A stretch of 64,000 nucleotides of DNA from an uncultured Collinsella sp. GTDB taxonomy: Bacteria > Actinomycetota > Coriobacteriia > Coriobacteriales > Coriobacteriaceae. Of this stretch, positions 32,554 to 40,918 are shown piece after piece. Numbering within the stretch: the stretch's first letter is position 1; each line of letters begins with the position of its first letter. Where the stretch lies: positions 310,001 to 374,000 of the forward strand of contig UQKQ01000001.1 of assembly GCA_900541645.1 (NCBI GenBank), written 5' to 3'. The notes beneath the pieces were generated by a model. The model was not told where the DNA came from. It worked only from the letters and a program-made list of their open reading frames with translations, and did no database searches. Both the position numbers and the translations under genes were made by a program.

Positions 32554-33225
32554 ATGAACGAAGCTGTTCCCGCGGCGCCGGTAAGCGCCGAGTCGATGGC
32601 AAAGCAGGGTTGCGAAAAGCTTGGCCTGGACACGTTTGACGCGCTGGTCCGCCGCGCCCGTACGTGCCGCCGTTTTGACGAGTCCATGCGCGTGCCGCGC
32701 GAGTTTTTGCTCGAGCTGGCGGAACTGGCGCACCTGGCTCCCTGCGGCGCCAATGCTCAGCGTCTGCGTTTTCATGTGGTGAGCGGTACCGAGGATTGCG
32801 CGCGTGTATTTGATGAGCTTGCATGGGCCGGCGCGCTTAAGGATTGGTCGGGTCCTGCCGAGGGCGAGCGTCCGACCGGCTACATCGCGATTCTTGCCGA
32901 GCGCGCTGTTCCGGGTAAGCCCGCCGCGCCCATCACCGAGGTCGACACGGGCATTGCCGCGCAGACGATGATGCTCGCCGCTCGCAGCGCCACGCCCGAG
33001 GTGGCAGCCTGCATGTTCAAGGCCTTTACGCCCCACGCGATCGATGCTATGGGGCTCGATAACGACAAGTATGAGCTCAAGCTGATCATGGCTTTTGGCG
33101 TGCCGGCCGAGACGCAGATGATCGATGCGATCGATTCCAACCCCGACGGCTCAATTAATTACTGGCGTGACGATGCGCAGGTGCACCACGTACCCAAGCG
33201 CCCGCTCGCCGACGTGCTGGTGTAG
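32554..33225 (+). CDS. Nitroreductase-family protein
   Basis: The 223-residue protein shows the nitroreductase pattern: ARTCRRFDESMRVPREFLLELAELAHLAPCGANAQRLRFHVV, with the RRF FMN-phosphate contact and the APCGANAQ loop, then EVDTGIAAQTMMLAAR and a C-terminal AFGVPAETQ stretch. These enzymes use FMN and NAD(P)H to reduce nitro compounds, quinones or flavins; the substrate is unknown. The segment after residue 150 is shorter than usual. The ATG at 32554 follows a GGGGG stretch. Single-gene unit. Confidence 0.82.
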   Translation: MNEAVPAAPVSAESMAKQGCEKLGLDTFDALVRRARTCRRFDESMRVPREFLLELAELAHLAPCGANAQRLRFHVVSGTEDCARVFDELAWAGALKDWSGPAEGERPTGYIAILAERAVPGKPAAPITEVDTGIAAQTMMLAARSATPEVAACMFKAFTPHAIDAMGLDNDKYELKLIMAFGVPAETQMIDAIDSNPDGSINYWRDDAQVHHVPKRPLADVLV

Positions 33226-33257
33226 CTGAGCGTCACCGCGGCGTGATCAGACGGTAA

Positions 33258-33292
33258 ACCACCACAAAGGTGCCTGTCCCCTTTGTGGTGGT
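33258..33292. repeat. ACCACCACAAAGG palindrome (copy 2, inverted)
   Basis: ACCACCACAAAGG and CCTTTGTGGTGGT are perfect complements. The loop TGCCTGTCC is the reverse complement of the loop of copy 1 (20661-20695), so the element is in the opposite orientation. Confidence 0.75.
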
Positions 33293-33307
33293 ACGAGGGG
33301 AGGGTGT

Positions 33308-33850
33308 GTGGCAGATCTGTATTTGGTGCGGCATGGGCAGACTGAGCTCAATGTGCAGAGCATTTTGCAGGGCTGGCACGATTCGCCGCTTACGGCGCGC
33401 GGGCGCGAGCAGGCGCTGGCGGCGCGTACGGCGTTTGCGGCGCGTGGCGTGGCCTTTGATCATGTGTATTCCTCGCCGTTGGGCCGGGCGCGGCATACGG
33501 CCGAGCTTATCGTTGGCGAGGGCCGTTCCATTGAGCTGGTCGATGACCTGCGTGAGTGGCATTTTGGCTCGCTGGAGGGCACATCAAATCGCGAGATGCC
33601 GCCGCAGCCCTGGGGCGATTATCCGGTGGCCTTTGGCGGTGAGTCGGAAGTGCAGCTTCAGTCGCGCATGGTCGCGGCGCTGTCCCGCATCATGGCCAGG
33701 CCGCAGCACGACTGCGTGCTGGCGGTTTCCCACGGCTCAGCCTGCCAGGAGTTTCTTGAGTATGTGACTGGCGGGGGGGAGCTACCCGACAACGGTGCCG
33801 TGCTTCATTTTGGCTATTGCGATGGGGCGTTTTCGCTCTTGGGTTGGTAA
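33308..33850 (+). CDS. Histidine phosphatase (phosphoglycerate mutase-like), first of a tandem pair
   Basis: The 180-residue protein has the LVRHGQTELN catalytic motif (nucleophile His in RHG), SPLGRARHTAE, Glu in REWHFGSLEG, and the second His in AVSHGSACQEF. This is the branch-1 histidine phosphatase fold. Substrate unknown; similar proteins act on alpha-ribazole phosphate or sugar phosphates. The start is GTG at 33308, with GGGGAGGG just upstream. A paralogue follows after 17 bases. Confidence 0.88.
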   Translation: MADLYLVRHGQTELNVQSILQGWHDSPLTARGREQALAARTAFAARGVAFDHVYSSPLGRARHTAELIVGEGRSIELVDDLREWHFGSLEGTSNREMPPQPWGDYPVAFGGESEVQLQSRMVAALSRIMARPQHDCVLAVSHGSACQEFLEYVTGGGELPDNGAVLHFGYCDGAFSLLGW

Positions 33851-33867
33851 CGAACGAAAGGACCCCT

Positions 33868-34503
33868 ATGAATAAAGATCTGTATCTGGTCCGTCATGGA
33901 CAGACGATATTCAACCTTAAGCGTATCATTCAGGGGTGGAGTGACTCGCCGCTCACACAGCTGGGCTGCGATCAGGCGGCGCGTGCCGGCATGTTCTTGC
34001 GTGCGCGCGGCATTGAGCCCGACCACGCCTACACCTCTACGCTGCACCGCACCGAACAGACCATCGCCAACTTGTGGCCGGGCTTGGCGTACGAGCGCCT
34101 GGACGGCCTGCGTGAGTGGTTCTTTGGCGACTTTGAGGCCGAGCGCGTGATGCTCATGCCCGAGCGCCCGTGGCGCGATTTCTATCGCCAGTTTGGCGGC
34201 GAGGGTCAGGTGCAGGTGCGTGAGCGCATGGTGACGACGCTGACCGAGCTCATGCGACGCCCGGACCACGAGTGCGTCCTTGCGGTGAGCCACGGATCGG
34301 CCATCAAGGAGTTTTTGGACCACGTGAGGGGAGCGGCGGCCGACGAGCGCGAGCGCGTGCCGGGCAACTGCTCGGTGCTGCATTTCGTGTTTGACGACGA
34401 GGCCGGTACGTTTGAGCTGATTGAGATTTTTACGCAGGAGGATTACGCGCGCGAGCTGGGTCTTGAACCGCTTGTGGTTACTGCAGGTCCGCAGCGCGGA
34501 TAA
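33868..34503 (+). CDS. Histidine phosphatase (phosphoglycerate mutase-like), second of a tandem pair
   Basis: The 211-residue product closely parallels its upstream neighbour: LVRHGQTIFN, STLHRTEQTIANL, REWFFGDFEAE and AVSHGSAIKEF. It has about 30 more residues at the C-terminus (FELIEIFTQEDYAREL). The two probably arose by duplication and form one operon. Both keep all catalytic residues, so they may differ in substrate. Confidence 0.88.
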   Translation: MNKDLYLVRHGQTIFNLKRIIQGWSDSPLTQLGCDQAARAGMFLRARGIEPDHAYTSTLHRTEQTIANLWPGLAYERLDGLREWFFGDFEAERVMLMPERPWRDFYRQFGGEGQVQVRERMVTTLTELMRRPDHECVLAVSHGSAIKEFLDHVRGAAADERERVPGNCSVLHFVFDDEAGTFELIEIFTQEDYARELGLEPLVVTAGPQRG

Positions 34504-34550
34504 CGCGAGCGTGGCGGCACGGGTCGCCGGCATAACTTCTCGATGCAAAA

Positions 34551-34587
34551 GGGGCGGAGATGCATGTACCTGCTGCATCTCCGCCCC
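34551..34587. terminator. Terminator between convergent units
   Basis: GGGGCGGAGATGCA and TGCATCTCCGCCCC are perfect complements around a 9-base loop. On the minus strand TTTT follows the stem; on the plus strand the T run is weak (CTGTTTGTTG). Confidence 0.75.
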
Positions 34588-34635
34588 CCCCTGTTTGTTG
34601 AGCTGCCGATTTTTGTGCTGGGCGGTCTGGTCTTG

Positions 34636-35319
34636 CTAGAACCGCGCGACCTGGTGCGTGAGCAGACCTGTCGGAACTTGCGGCGCGGCGCCGCTGACCT
34701 GCGCGGCGGGGAAGAGCACGGCAACGGTAAAGTTGAACGGCTCCTTGCCGGTGTACGTTCCGGCGGCACGGGCCTCATCGGCCAGCAGCTGCGACGCCCC
34801 GGTCAGAGCGGCGGCGTAGGCGGGGTCGTCGGTCAGCGCCGGCTCCGGTGCTTGGTCGAGCATAGCGCGGATGGCCCCGACGGCGTCCTCGCGCTTGACC
34901 TCCCACACGTGGTGCGTAATGCCCGCAGGATCGGTGACGGCGTAGAGCGAGGCGCCCTCTTTGGCAGCGCCCAGGATGATATCCATGACGGGCGAGGCCT
35001 CGTAGGCGAGCGACACGGGGCGCGGCTGCACCTTGAGCTCGGCGATCGCGCGCGCGGCGGCGGCCACGTCGGCGCTGGCATCGCCCTTGTCGCCCGCAAG
35101 TACACTCGTCGGGCAGATCGCCACGACACCCGTCACACGTCCCGGCTCGCCCGAGCATTCGTACACGTAATACGCCGCGCCTGGATCCTTGAGCATTAGG
35201 CCGTCAGCAATGGCGCCGCGCAGGGCGTCGTTGCCGCTCAGGATACCGCCCATCGCAGGCAGCGCCTCGAGCACACGGTCCTGAGCCGGGCGGATGCAGG
35301 GAAACGGAAGTGCTTTCAT
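34636..35319 (-). CDS. Short DUF1015-like protein
   Basis: The 227-residue protein begins MKALPFPCIRPAQDRVLEAL and has AAYYVYECSGEPGRVTGVVAICP, which resembles the N-terminal part of DUF1015 proteins (FkaIRP ... YvYr ... G...Gvv). DUF1015 proteins are usually about 400 residues; here only the first half is recognisable. They often occur beside serA/serC in Firmicutes, and serC-serA lies 3 kb away here, but not in the same operon. Function unknown. It is followed on its strand by the terminator at 34551. Confidence 0.5.
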   Translation of the reverse strand: MKALPFPCIRPAQDRVLEALPAMGGILSGNDALRGAIADGLMLKDPGAAYYVYECSGEPGRVTGVVAICPTSVLAGDKGDASADVAAAARAIAELKVQPRPVSLAYEASPVMDIILGAAKEGASLYAVTDPAGITHHVWEVKREDAVGAIRAMLDQAPEPALTDDPAYAAALTGASQLLADEARAAGTYTGKEPFNFTVAVLFPAAQVSGAAPQVPTGLLTHQVARF

Positions 35320-35358
35320 GGGCGGTCCTAACGCACGAGTCGGTTTGTTCGCGGCTTA

Positions 35359-36579
35359 TTATGCCCCAACTTGGCCGCTTGCGTCCCAGAGCGTGTTATC
35401 GGCAAGCGCGATGAGCACGTTTTGGCAGCGAACGATATCGGCATGGGGCACATACTCGTTGGGCTTGTGCGCGAGCGCCAACGAGCCGGGGCCGTAGCTC
35501 ATACAATTGCGGTTGCCTGTCTTGCCGGCAATGACGGCGGTATCGGTGTAGCCGGTAAAGAAGCCGACGGTCGTGTCCGCGTCCGTTACGTCATCGGCGG
35601 CACGCTTGAGCGCTGCTAGAAGGGGAGAGTTCGGGTCGCGCTCGATGGCGGGGCGGTCGCCCGTCACTGTGTAGCTGCCATGGCAACCGGGAACGGCGGC
35701 TTCGGCGACGGCGATGGCATGCTCGACCATATTGATTGCGGCGGCCGTATCGGTCGGCGGGGTCAGGCGCATGTCGACCCAGACTTTGGCGCGGTCGGGT
35801 ACGACGTAGGGGCGATATCCGCCCTCGATTTGGCCAAACGTGATGGTCGAAGGCCCCAGCTCATCGTGCGCGGGCAGCGCCGCAAACGCGCGACGAAGCG
35901 AACACACGACCTCGGCCATGGCGGCGACGGCATCCGCGCCCTTCCAAGGCTGGCTCGCATGCGCCGTCACGCCAGCCATTTCAATCTCGAACCACGTACG
36001 CCCCTTGTGCGCCACCTGGATCTGTCCGTCGGTGGGCTCGGTGTCCAGCACCCATTCGCGCGAGCTGACCCAGCCAGCATCGATCGCGGCCTCTGAGCCG
36101 CGCATGAAGTCTTCCTCGTCGACCGAGCAGATGAGCGAAAAGCCGCGGCGTGGCAGCGCGCCATCCGCCGCCACGCGCTCGAGCGTATGGATCAGTGCGG
36201 CAATAGCGCAGGCCAGGCCACCCTTCATATCGCAGGCACCGCGGCCATAGAGTTTATCGTCGCGCACAACCGCCCCAAGCGGTGCGATGTCTGCGTCCCA
36301 ACCATCGCCCAAGGTGACGGTATCCATGTGGCAGATATAGATCAGCCGCGGCTCGTCGCTTTGGCCCGGCACGGTGACTTTAAGGTTGCGGCGCCCGGGC
36401 AGCACTTCGAGCTCCTCAATCTGCACGGCATCGAGCGCAGAACTATCAAGTTGTGCCAGCTGCTGCTCAATGAGCCTCTTAATGAAGCGCTCAATTTCAT
36501 CCTCATACGCGCCCGGGTTTGAGCTGTCGATCCGCACGAGCTCCTGCGCAAGCCGCCAGGCAAAGTCCTCATCAACCAT
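35359..36579 (-). CDS. M20 family metallopeptidase (ArgE/DapE-like)
   Basis: The 406-residue protein has the M20 metal site: ICHMDTVTLG (His and Asp), GRGACDMKGG (bridging Asp), SVDEEDFMRG (catalytic Glu), and LDTEPTDGQ. The dimerisation domain is in the middle (GVTAHASQPWKGADAVAAM). The last ligand is in EYVPHADI. It fits the ArgE/DapE/CPG2 group, which removes acyl or amino acid groups from amines; substrate not assigned. I use the ATG at 36579 (MVDEDFAWRLAQELVRIDS) with GAGG 6 bases upstream. Confidence 0.88.
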   Translation of the reverse strand: MVDEDFAWRLAQELVRIDSSNPGAYEDEIERFIKRLIEQQLAQLDSSALDAVQIEELEVLPGRRNLKVTVPGQSDEPRLIYICHMDTVTLGDGWDADIAPLGAVVRDDKLYGRGACDMKGGLACAIAALIHTLERVAADGALPRRGFSLICSVDEEDFMRGSEAAIDAGWVSSREWVLDTEPTDGQIQVAHKGRTWFEIEMAGVTAHASQPWKGADAVAAMAEVVCSLRRAFAALPAHDELGPSTITFGQIEGGYRPYVVPDRAKVWVDMRLTPPTDTAAAINMVEHAIAVAEAAVPGCHGSYTVTGDRPAIERDPNSPLLAALKRAADDVTDADTTVGFFTGYTDTAVIAGKTGNRNCMSYGPGSLALAHKPNEYVPHADIVRCQNVLIALADNTLWDASGQVGA

Positions 36580-36733
36580 ATGCAACCTCACAATCAGTCT
36601 GCTTTCCAAACCGATTGTAAGCCTCTTGATAGATCCGCGGCGTGCGCGCAGCGGTATTTACCGTTCGCAGGCCGAGCCAGCGCGTTTGCCGTCCAGGCGG
36701 GTTTACAAACGACGCGGTGGGTACGTACCCTTC

Positions 36734-37783
36734 ATGGACGACATGCTGTGCGACATATCTGCCTTTCGGTATCACCGGATACCCCCACAGGTCTTGGCAA
36801 TAATGCCGGACCTGCCCGATTCTGCGGACGATCCGCGCAGGGAGCACCTATGTGAGCATCCGCTCGTCAAGCATTTCCTGGGCACCCCGTTACACGTGTT
36901 GGCGCAGGGCGTCTGCGGGCGCAAGGGCGATCGCATTGTCAGGCATGTTTGGAACGGGGAGAGGCCGTTTGATTCCGTGCGGCAGACGGAGTTTGGCCTC
37001 GATGTCGCGTCCCCGCTCTTTACCCTGCTGACCCTGGCTTCCTCGGTCTCAAACGAGCGTCTAATCATGTGCATGTATGAGATGTGCGGCACCTTTGCCG
37101 TGTGCAAGATTGCGCCTCAGGTAAAGTCGGCACTTGAGCAGGCATATGGGAGCCGATGGAGTGACGCACGGTCGGGCTGGGAAAACGTAAAGGATGTCTC
37201 GGGGAATCCAACGGACTTGTGGAAACGACCTCCCTTGATCGAGCTCTCTGAGCTTATAGAGTTCGTCGATAAGGTCCGGGGGCTCCGCGGCGCTAAATCG
37301 TTCATACGAGCCGCGAAATGCATTACGGGGGTGGCAGCATCGCCGCTCGAGGTCCAGGCTTCGATGCTGTTTGGCCTTACGAGGTTGCGCGGCGGCGAAG
37401 GGCTGAGCCTTACCAATAACGTTGAGATTCGTATGACGCGCAGCGCCCGCCTGATTTCGGGGCTTGATAGGCGCTATGCCGATATCCTGCTGGCAAATAA
37501 GGACGGCAGCCGAGAGTGTCTGGTTGAATGCCAAGGTAAAGCCATTCACGGATCCATTGAATACAAGATCTCGGACTCCGATCGAACGACGGCCTTGCAA
37601 GCCATGGGATATCCCGTCGTTCTGATGACCTATGGTCAGCTGGCCGACTTCGATGCCTTCCGCGTGGTGATGGAGCTCATCATGTCCTATCTCGATGTGC
37701 CGCTGAAAGACAAGACGCCGCGACAGCAGGAGCTCGAACGGCGGCTTCGTGAGGAGATTTTTATCGATTGGGCGGGAATGTAG
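36734..37783 (+). CDS. Unannotated protein, relative of the 27302 gene (nuclease-like core)
   Basis: The 349-residue product starts MDDMLCDISAFRYHRIPPQV. The core has FTLLTLAS, SPLEVQASMLFGLTRLRGGEGL, then a strand pattern RRYADILLAN, CLVECQGKAIHGS and DRTTALQAMGYPVVLMTYGQL. The D ... E-C-Q-G-K run looks like a PD-(D/E)xK-type site (Asp in YADIL, Glu-x-x-x-Lys in ECQGK). Blocks correspond to those of the protein at 27302. No neighbours on the same strand. Start chosen because upstream in-frame residues run into the M20 gene's leader and look non-coding. Confidence 0.6.
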   Translation: MDDMLCDISAFRYHRIPPQVLAIMPDLPDSADDPRREHLCEHPLVKHFLGTPLHVLAQGVCGRKGDRIVRHVWNGERPFDSVRQTEFGLDVASPLFTLLTLASSVSNERLIMCMYEMCGTFAVCKIAPQVKSALEQAYGSRWSDARSGWENVKDVSGNPTDLWKRPPLIELSELIEFVDKVRGLRGAKSFIRAAKCITGVAASPLEVQASMLFGLTRLRGGEGLSLTNNVEIRMTRSARLISGLDRRYADILLANKDGSRECLVECQGKAIHGSIEYKISDSDRTTALQAMGYPVVLMTYGQLADFDAFRVVMELIMSYLDVPLKDKTPRQQELERRLREEIFIDWAGM

Positions 37784-38061
37784 TCGCGCGGTGGGTAAAC
37801 GGTAGCGCGAGCTAGAGTTCTGGTCGCAAAAAGGCTTCAATTTTGCCTTGGAGGGACCCTAAAAATGCTATCTAGAATAAGTTGTTTCGGAAAATAGACA
37901 GTCAACTTACATTCGGCACATAGAGACCGATTTTTACCTACTAAAGTCCCTGATAAAGCTGTTTATCAAAGCGGGTGTGCTTAGCGACTGGAGCCTCACT
38001 ATCGATTATCTGAAAAAACTTGTTCCGGGTATCATTTTAAAGTCGTCCGGAGCAACAAAAT
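37784..38061. other. AT-rich intergenic stretch, nothing recognised
   Basis: About 280 bases downstream of the 36734 gene are AT-richer than surrounding DNA and contain no credible frame, RNA fold or promoter that I can defend. Confidence 0.5.
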
Positions 38062-38090
38062 CGCCCCCCGTTTCGTGAAAACGGGGGGCG
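38062..38090 (-). terminator. Intrinsic terminator of serC-serA
   Basis: CGCCCCCCGTTT and AAACGGGGGGCG are perfect complements with a 5-base loop. On the minus strand the stem is followed by ATTTTG. Confidence 0.85.
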
Positions 38091-38130
38091 AATGGGCTTC
38101 GTGGTCTGTCTGGCAGGCTTGGCACCGGCG

Positions 38131-39294
38131 CTATTTAATCACGCGCACGCGATACATCGACGGAATCTGCTTGAGCGCCTCGATCGTGCTGCCGTCCAGG
38201 TGCTCATCGGTGTCGAACATAGTGTAGGCGTTCTCGCCAGCGGACTCGTTGGTCATGCGCTGCACGTTGGCGTTGTCCTTGGCGAGAATGGCCGTGATCT
38301 GGCCGATCATGTTGGGCACGTTGGCATGCAGGCAGGCAATGCGGCTTGCGGCGCGCGCCTTGCCCATGCTGCAGGCGGGGTAGTTGACGCTGTGCGCGAT
38401 GTTGCCGTTTTCCAGGTAATCCTTGAGCTCGCTGATGGCCATGTCGGCGCAGTTGGCCTCGGCCTCGCCGGTGCCGGCGCCCGAATGCGTGGTGATAAAC
38501 GTATTGGGCATCTTGACGGTCTTGGGCGTGGCAAAGTCGCAGCTAAACCAGCTGAGCTTGCCCTCGCGCAGGGCGGCGTCGACGGCGTCCTCGTCAATGA
38601 TGGTCTCGCGCGCGTAGTTGATGAGCACGGCGTCGGGCGCCAGCAGGTTAATCTGCTCGGTGCTTATCATGCCGATGGTGTCTGCCTTGCTGGGCACGTG
38701 CACGGTGAGGTAGTCGCAGCCGCGGCACAGATCCTCGAGCGTGCCCACGCGCTGCACCTCGCGGCTCAGCACCCACGCGTGCTCGACGGAAATGAACGGA
38801 TCGTAGCCGTAGACGTCCATGCCCAGGTCGACGCAGGCGTTGGCGACCTTGGAGCCCACGTTGCCCAGGCCGATGACGCCGATGCGCTTGCCCTTGAGCT
38901 CGCGGCCCACAAAGGCCTTCTTGGCCTTCTCGGCGTCGACCTGGATCTCGGGGTCGTCGGCGTTGTTGCGCACCCAGTTCATCGACTGTACCACGCCGCG
39001 GCTCGAGAGCACCAGCATGCCCAGGACGAGCTCCTTGACGGCGTTGCTGTTGGCACCGGGGGAGTTAAAGACGACGACGCCCTTCTTGGCGTACTCCTCG
39101 ACGGGGATGTTGTTGACGCCGGCGCCGCAGCGGGCGATGGCGCGGATGCCCTCGGGCAGCTCGTAGCCGTGCAGGTCGGTGGAGCGCATCAGGATGGCGT
39201 CGGCCTCCTCGGCGGTGCCCACAAACTCGTAGCCCTCGCCAAACTCGACCTTGCCGTCTTTGGTGATGTCGTCGATGGTCTTAATCTTACGCAT
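38131..39294 (-). CDS. serA: D-3-phosphoglycerate dehydrogenase (short, ACT-domain type)
   Basis: The enzyme oxidises 3-phosphoglycerate to begin serine synthesis. The 387-residue protein has the NAD loop GVIGLGNVGSKVANA, catalytic Arg in INYARETIIDE, and the His-containing THSGAGTGEAE. A C-terminal ACT domain (NVPNMIGQITAILAKDNANVQRM) follows directly, without the intervening domain of long SerA types; ACT usually mediates serine feedback. It is 72 bases downstream of serC on the same strand and shares its terminator. Confidence 0.9.
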   Translation of the reverse strand: MRKIKTIDDITKDGKVEFGEGYEFVGTAEEADAILMRSTDLHGYELPEGIRAIARCGAGVNNIPVEEYAKKGVVVFNSPGANSNAVKELVLGMLVLSSRGVVQSMNWVRNNADDPEIQVDAEKAKKAFVGRELKGKRIGVIGLGNVGSKVANACVDLGMDVYGYDPFISVEHAWVLSREVQRVGTLEDLCRGCDYLTVHVPSKADTIGMISTEQINLLAPDAVLINYARETIIDEDAVDAALREGKLSWFSCDFATPKTVKMPNTFITTHSGAGTGEAEANCADMAISELKDYLENGNIAHSVNYPACSMGKARAASRIACLHANVPNMIGQITAILAKDNANVQRMTNESAGENAYTMFDTDEHLDGSTIEALKQIPSMYRVRVIK

Positions 39295-39366
39295 GGAAAA
39301 ACTCCTTAGCAGGTTTTGATCTAAACAGGGTGGTTTGAGATGGCTGGTCGGCCCGCGTGCTGCGGG

Positions 39367-40491
39367 CTAGTTAGATCGCGGGCTCAAACTATGCTGCGCT
39401 TCGAAGTCCTTCATGTACGTGGCCAGCGCCTGCACGTCCTCCATGGTGACGGCGTTGTAGACGCTGGCGCGCATGCCGCCCACCAGGCGATGGCCCTTGA
39501 CGTTTTGAATCTGGTGCTCGGCCGCGCCTGCGACAAAGGCCGCGTCGAGCCTGGCGTCGTCGGTGCGGAAGGTGACGTTGGCGATGGAGCGACTGTCGGC
39601 CTGCGTGGTGCCATGGAACAGTTTGCTTTGCTCGAGCAAGTCATAGAGCAGGTTGGCTTTGGCCCAGTTGCGCTCGGCCATGGCGGCAAGTCCGCCGGTC
39701 TGCTCAACCCAACGGAACACCTTGCCGCACACGTAGATACCAAAGGTGTTGGGCGTGTTGAGCATGGAGCCCTTGGCGGCCTGGGTCTTAAGGTCCATGT
39801 ACTGCGGCGTCTGCGCAAAGGCTGGACCGTCGGCGATCAGGTCGTCGCGCACGATAACCACGGTGACGCCCGCGGCGCCGGCGTTTTTCTGAGCGCCGGC
39901 GTAGATGAGTCCGTAGCGCTCGACGTCGAGCGGCTGCGACAAAAAGCAGCTCGAGACATCGGCGACCAGCGGTACGTCGCCGAAGTTAGGCAGCTCGTGG
40001 TACATGGTGCCAAAGATGGTGTTGTTCTGGCAGATGTAGACGTAGTCGAGCCCGCCGCCCGCGGCCTCGGCGGCAATGCGCGCGTTGATGTCGGCCATGG
40101 CGGGAATGCGGTCGAAATTGGCGTCCTCGGAGCTCGCGAGCAGCACGGCCTCGCCGTACTTGGCGGCTTCCTTGTACGCCTTGTTGGCGAAGTTGCCGGT
40201 CACGACGTAGCCGGCGCGGCCGCGGCGCATGAGGTTCATCGGGATGCCCGCAAACTGCAGCGTGGCGCCGCCCTGCAAAAACAGAACACGGTAGTTATCG
40301 GGGATGCTCAGCAGGCGGCGCAGGGTTGCCTCGGCGTCGTCGATGATCTGCTGGTACATGCTAGATCGATGGCTCATCTCGAGCACGGACATGCCGCAAC
40401 CGTGGTAGTCCATCATCTCGTCGGCGATCTCGGCGAGCACGCTGGTAGGCAGCGCGGCCGGGCCAGCTGAGAAGTTGTGCACACGTGCCAT
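39367..40491 (-). CDS. serC: Phosphoserine aminotransferase
   Basis: SerC converts 3-phosphohydroxypyruvate to phosphoserine using PLP. The 374-residue protein starts HNFSAGPAALPTSVLAEI, has MSHRSSMYQQII, LFLQGGATLQFAGIPMNL, the PLP lysine in YAGAQKNAGAAGVTVVIV, and the end block GHRLVGGMRASVYNAVTMEDV. All are typical of the family. A GAGGGGA site precedes the ATG at 40491. With serA it gives two of the three serine steps; no serB is identified here, although general HAD phosphatases are present. Confidence 0.95.
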   Translation of the reverse strand: MARVHNFSAGPAALPTSVLAEIADEMMDYHGCGMSVLEMSHRSSMYQQIIDDAEATLRRLLSIPDNYRVLFLQGGATLQFAGIPMNLMRRGRAGYVVTGNFANKAYKEAAKYGEAVLLASSEDANFDRIPAMADINARIAAEAAGGGLDYVYICQNNTIFGTMYHELPNFGDVPLVADVSSCFLSQPLDVERYGLIYAGAQKNAGAAGVTVVIVRDDLIADGPAFAQTPQYMDLKTQAAKGSMLNTPNTFGIYVCGKVFRWVEQTGGLAAMAERNWAKANLLYDLLEQSKLFHGTTQADSRSIANVTFRTDDARLDAAFVAGAAEHQIQNVKGHRLVGGMRASVYNAVTMEDVQALATYMKDFEAQHSLSPRSN

Positions 40492-40918
40492 CTTCTAGTT
40501 CCCCTCGTAGTCGTTTGAACGTTCGGGATACTTTAGCACAGTGCAGCGTCAGGCGCGACCGCATCACGGTAAAACTCGAGTGCGCCGCTATGATTTACAG
40601 GATGGTTACATGGGGGAGGGCTTAGCTCGAGGCTCGCATCCGATCCGTCTCGGCCTTCACTCTATGTTGAGTGTAGCGGAGGGTGGGGACAGATTCACAA
40701 GCGCGCCTGTCTGACAAGTGTGATTTGGGGGGATCTCGTCAAAGCTGCTGAGCTGAGAAAATAACCGTTAACCGGATTAAATTTTGTTACTCAACATTTG
40801 ACACTCTGTGCGTGGTAACTTTTTTACCAACAGGTATGATTAATGACAAGTGCGCCGCGCCTGCCTGCTGGGCCGCGGCGCACTTGTGACAGCCTTTGAC
40901 ACCCTTGGAGCGTGTACT
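40492..40918 (+). promoter_or_regulatory. BREX leader: promoter elements and hairpin
   Basis: This 427-base gap precedes brxA. TTGACA occurs at 40798-40803. TGGTAA and TTACCA (40814-40830) form a small palindrome, and TATGAT is at 40836-40841. A strong hairpin with 14-base arms (ACAAGTGCGCCGCG at 40847-40860, complement at 40874-40887) lies about 31 bases before the GTG start, without a T run. The palindrome may be an operator and the hairpin a leader structure; no regulator gene such as brxR is adjacent. The first half of the gap (40492-40780) shows nothing clear. Confidence 0.45.

Noticed and set aside
36374..36733. Upstream extension of the 36734 gene
   Set aside because: It overlaps the start of the divergent M20 gene and encodes Ser/Arg-rich sequence without a ribosome site.
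40850..40918. ATG at 40850 as the brxA start
   Set aside because: It lies inside the leader hairpin and has no ribosome site; GTG at 40919 has GGAG at the right distance.
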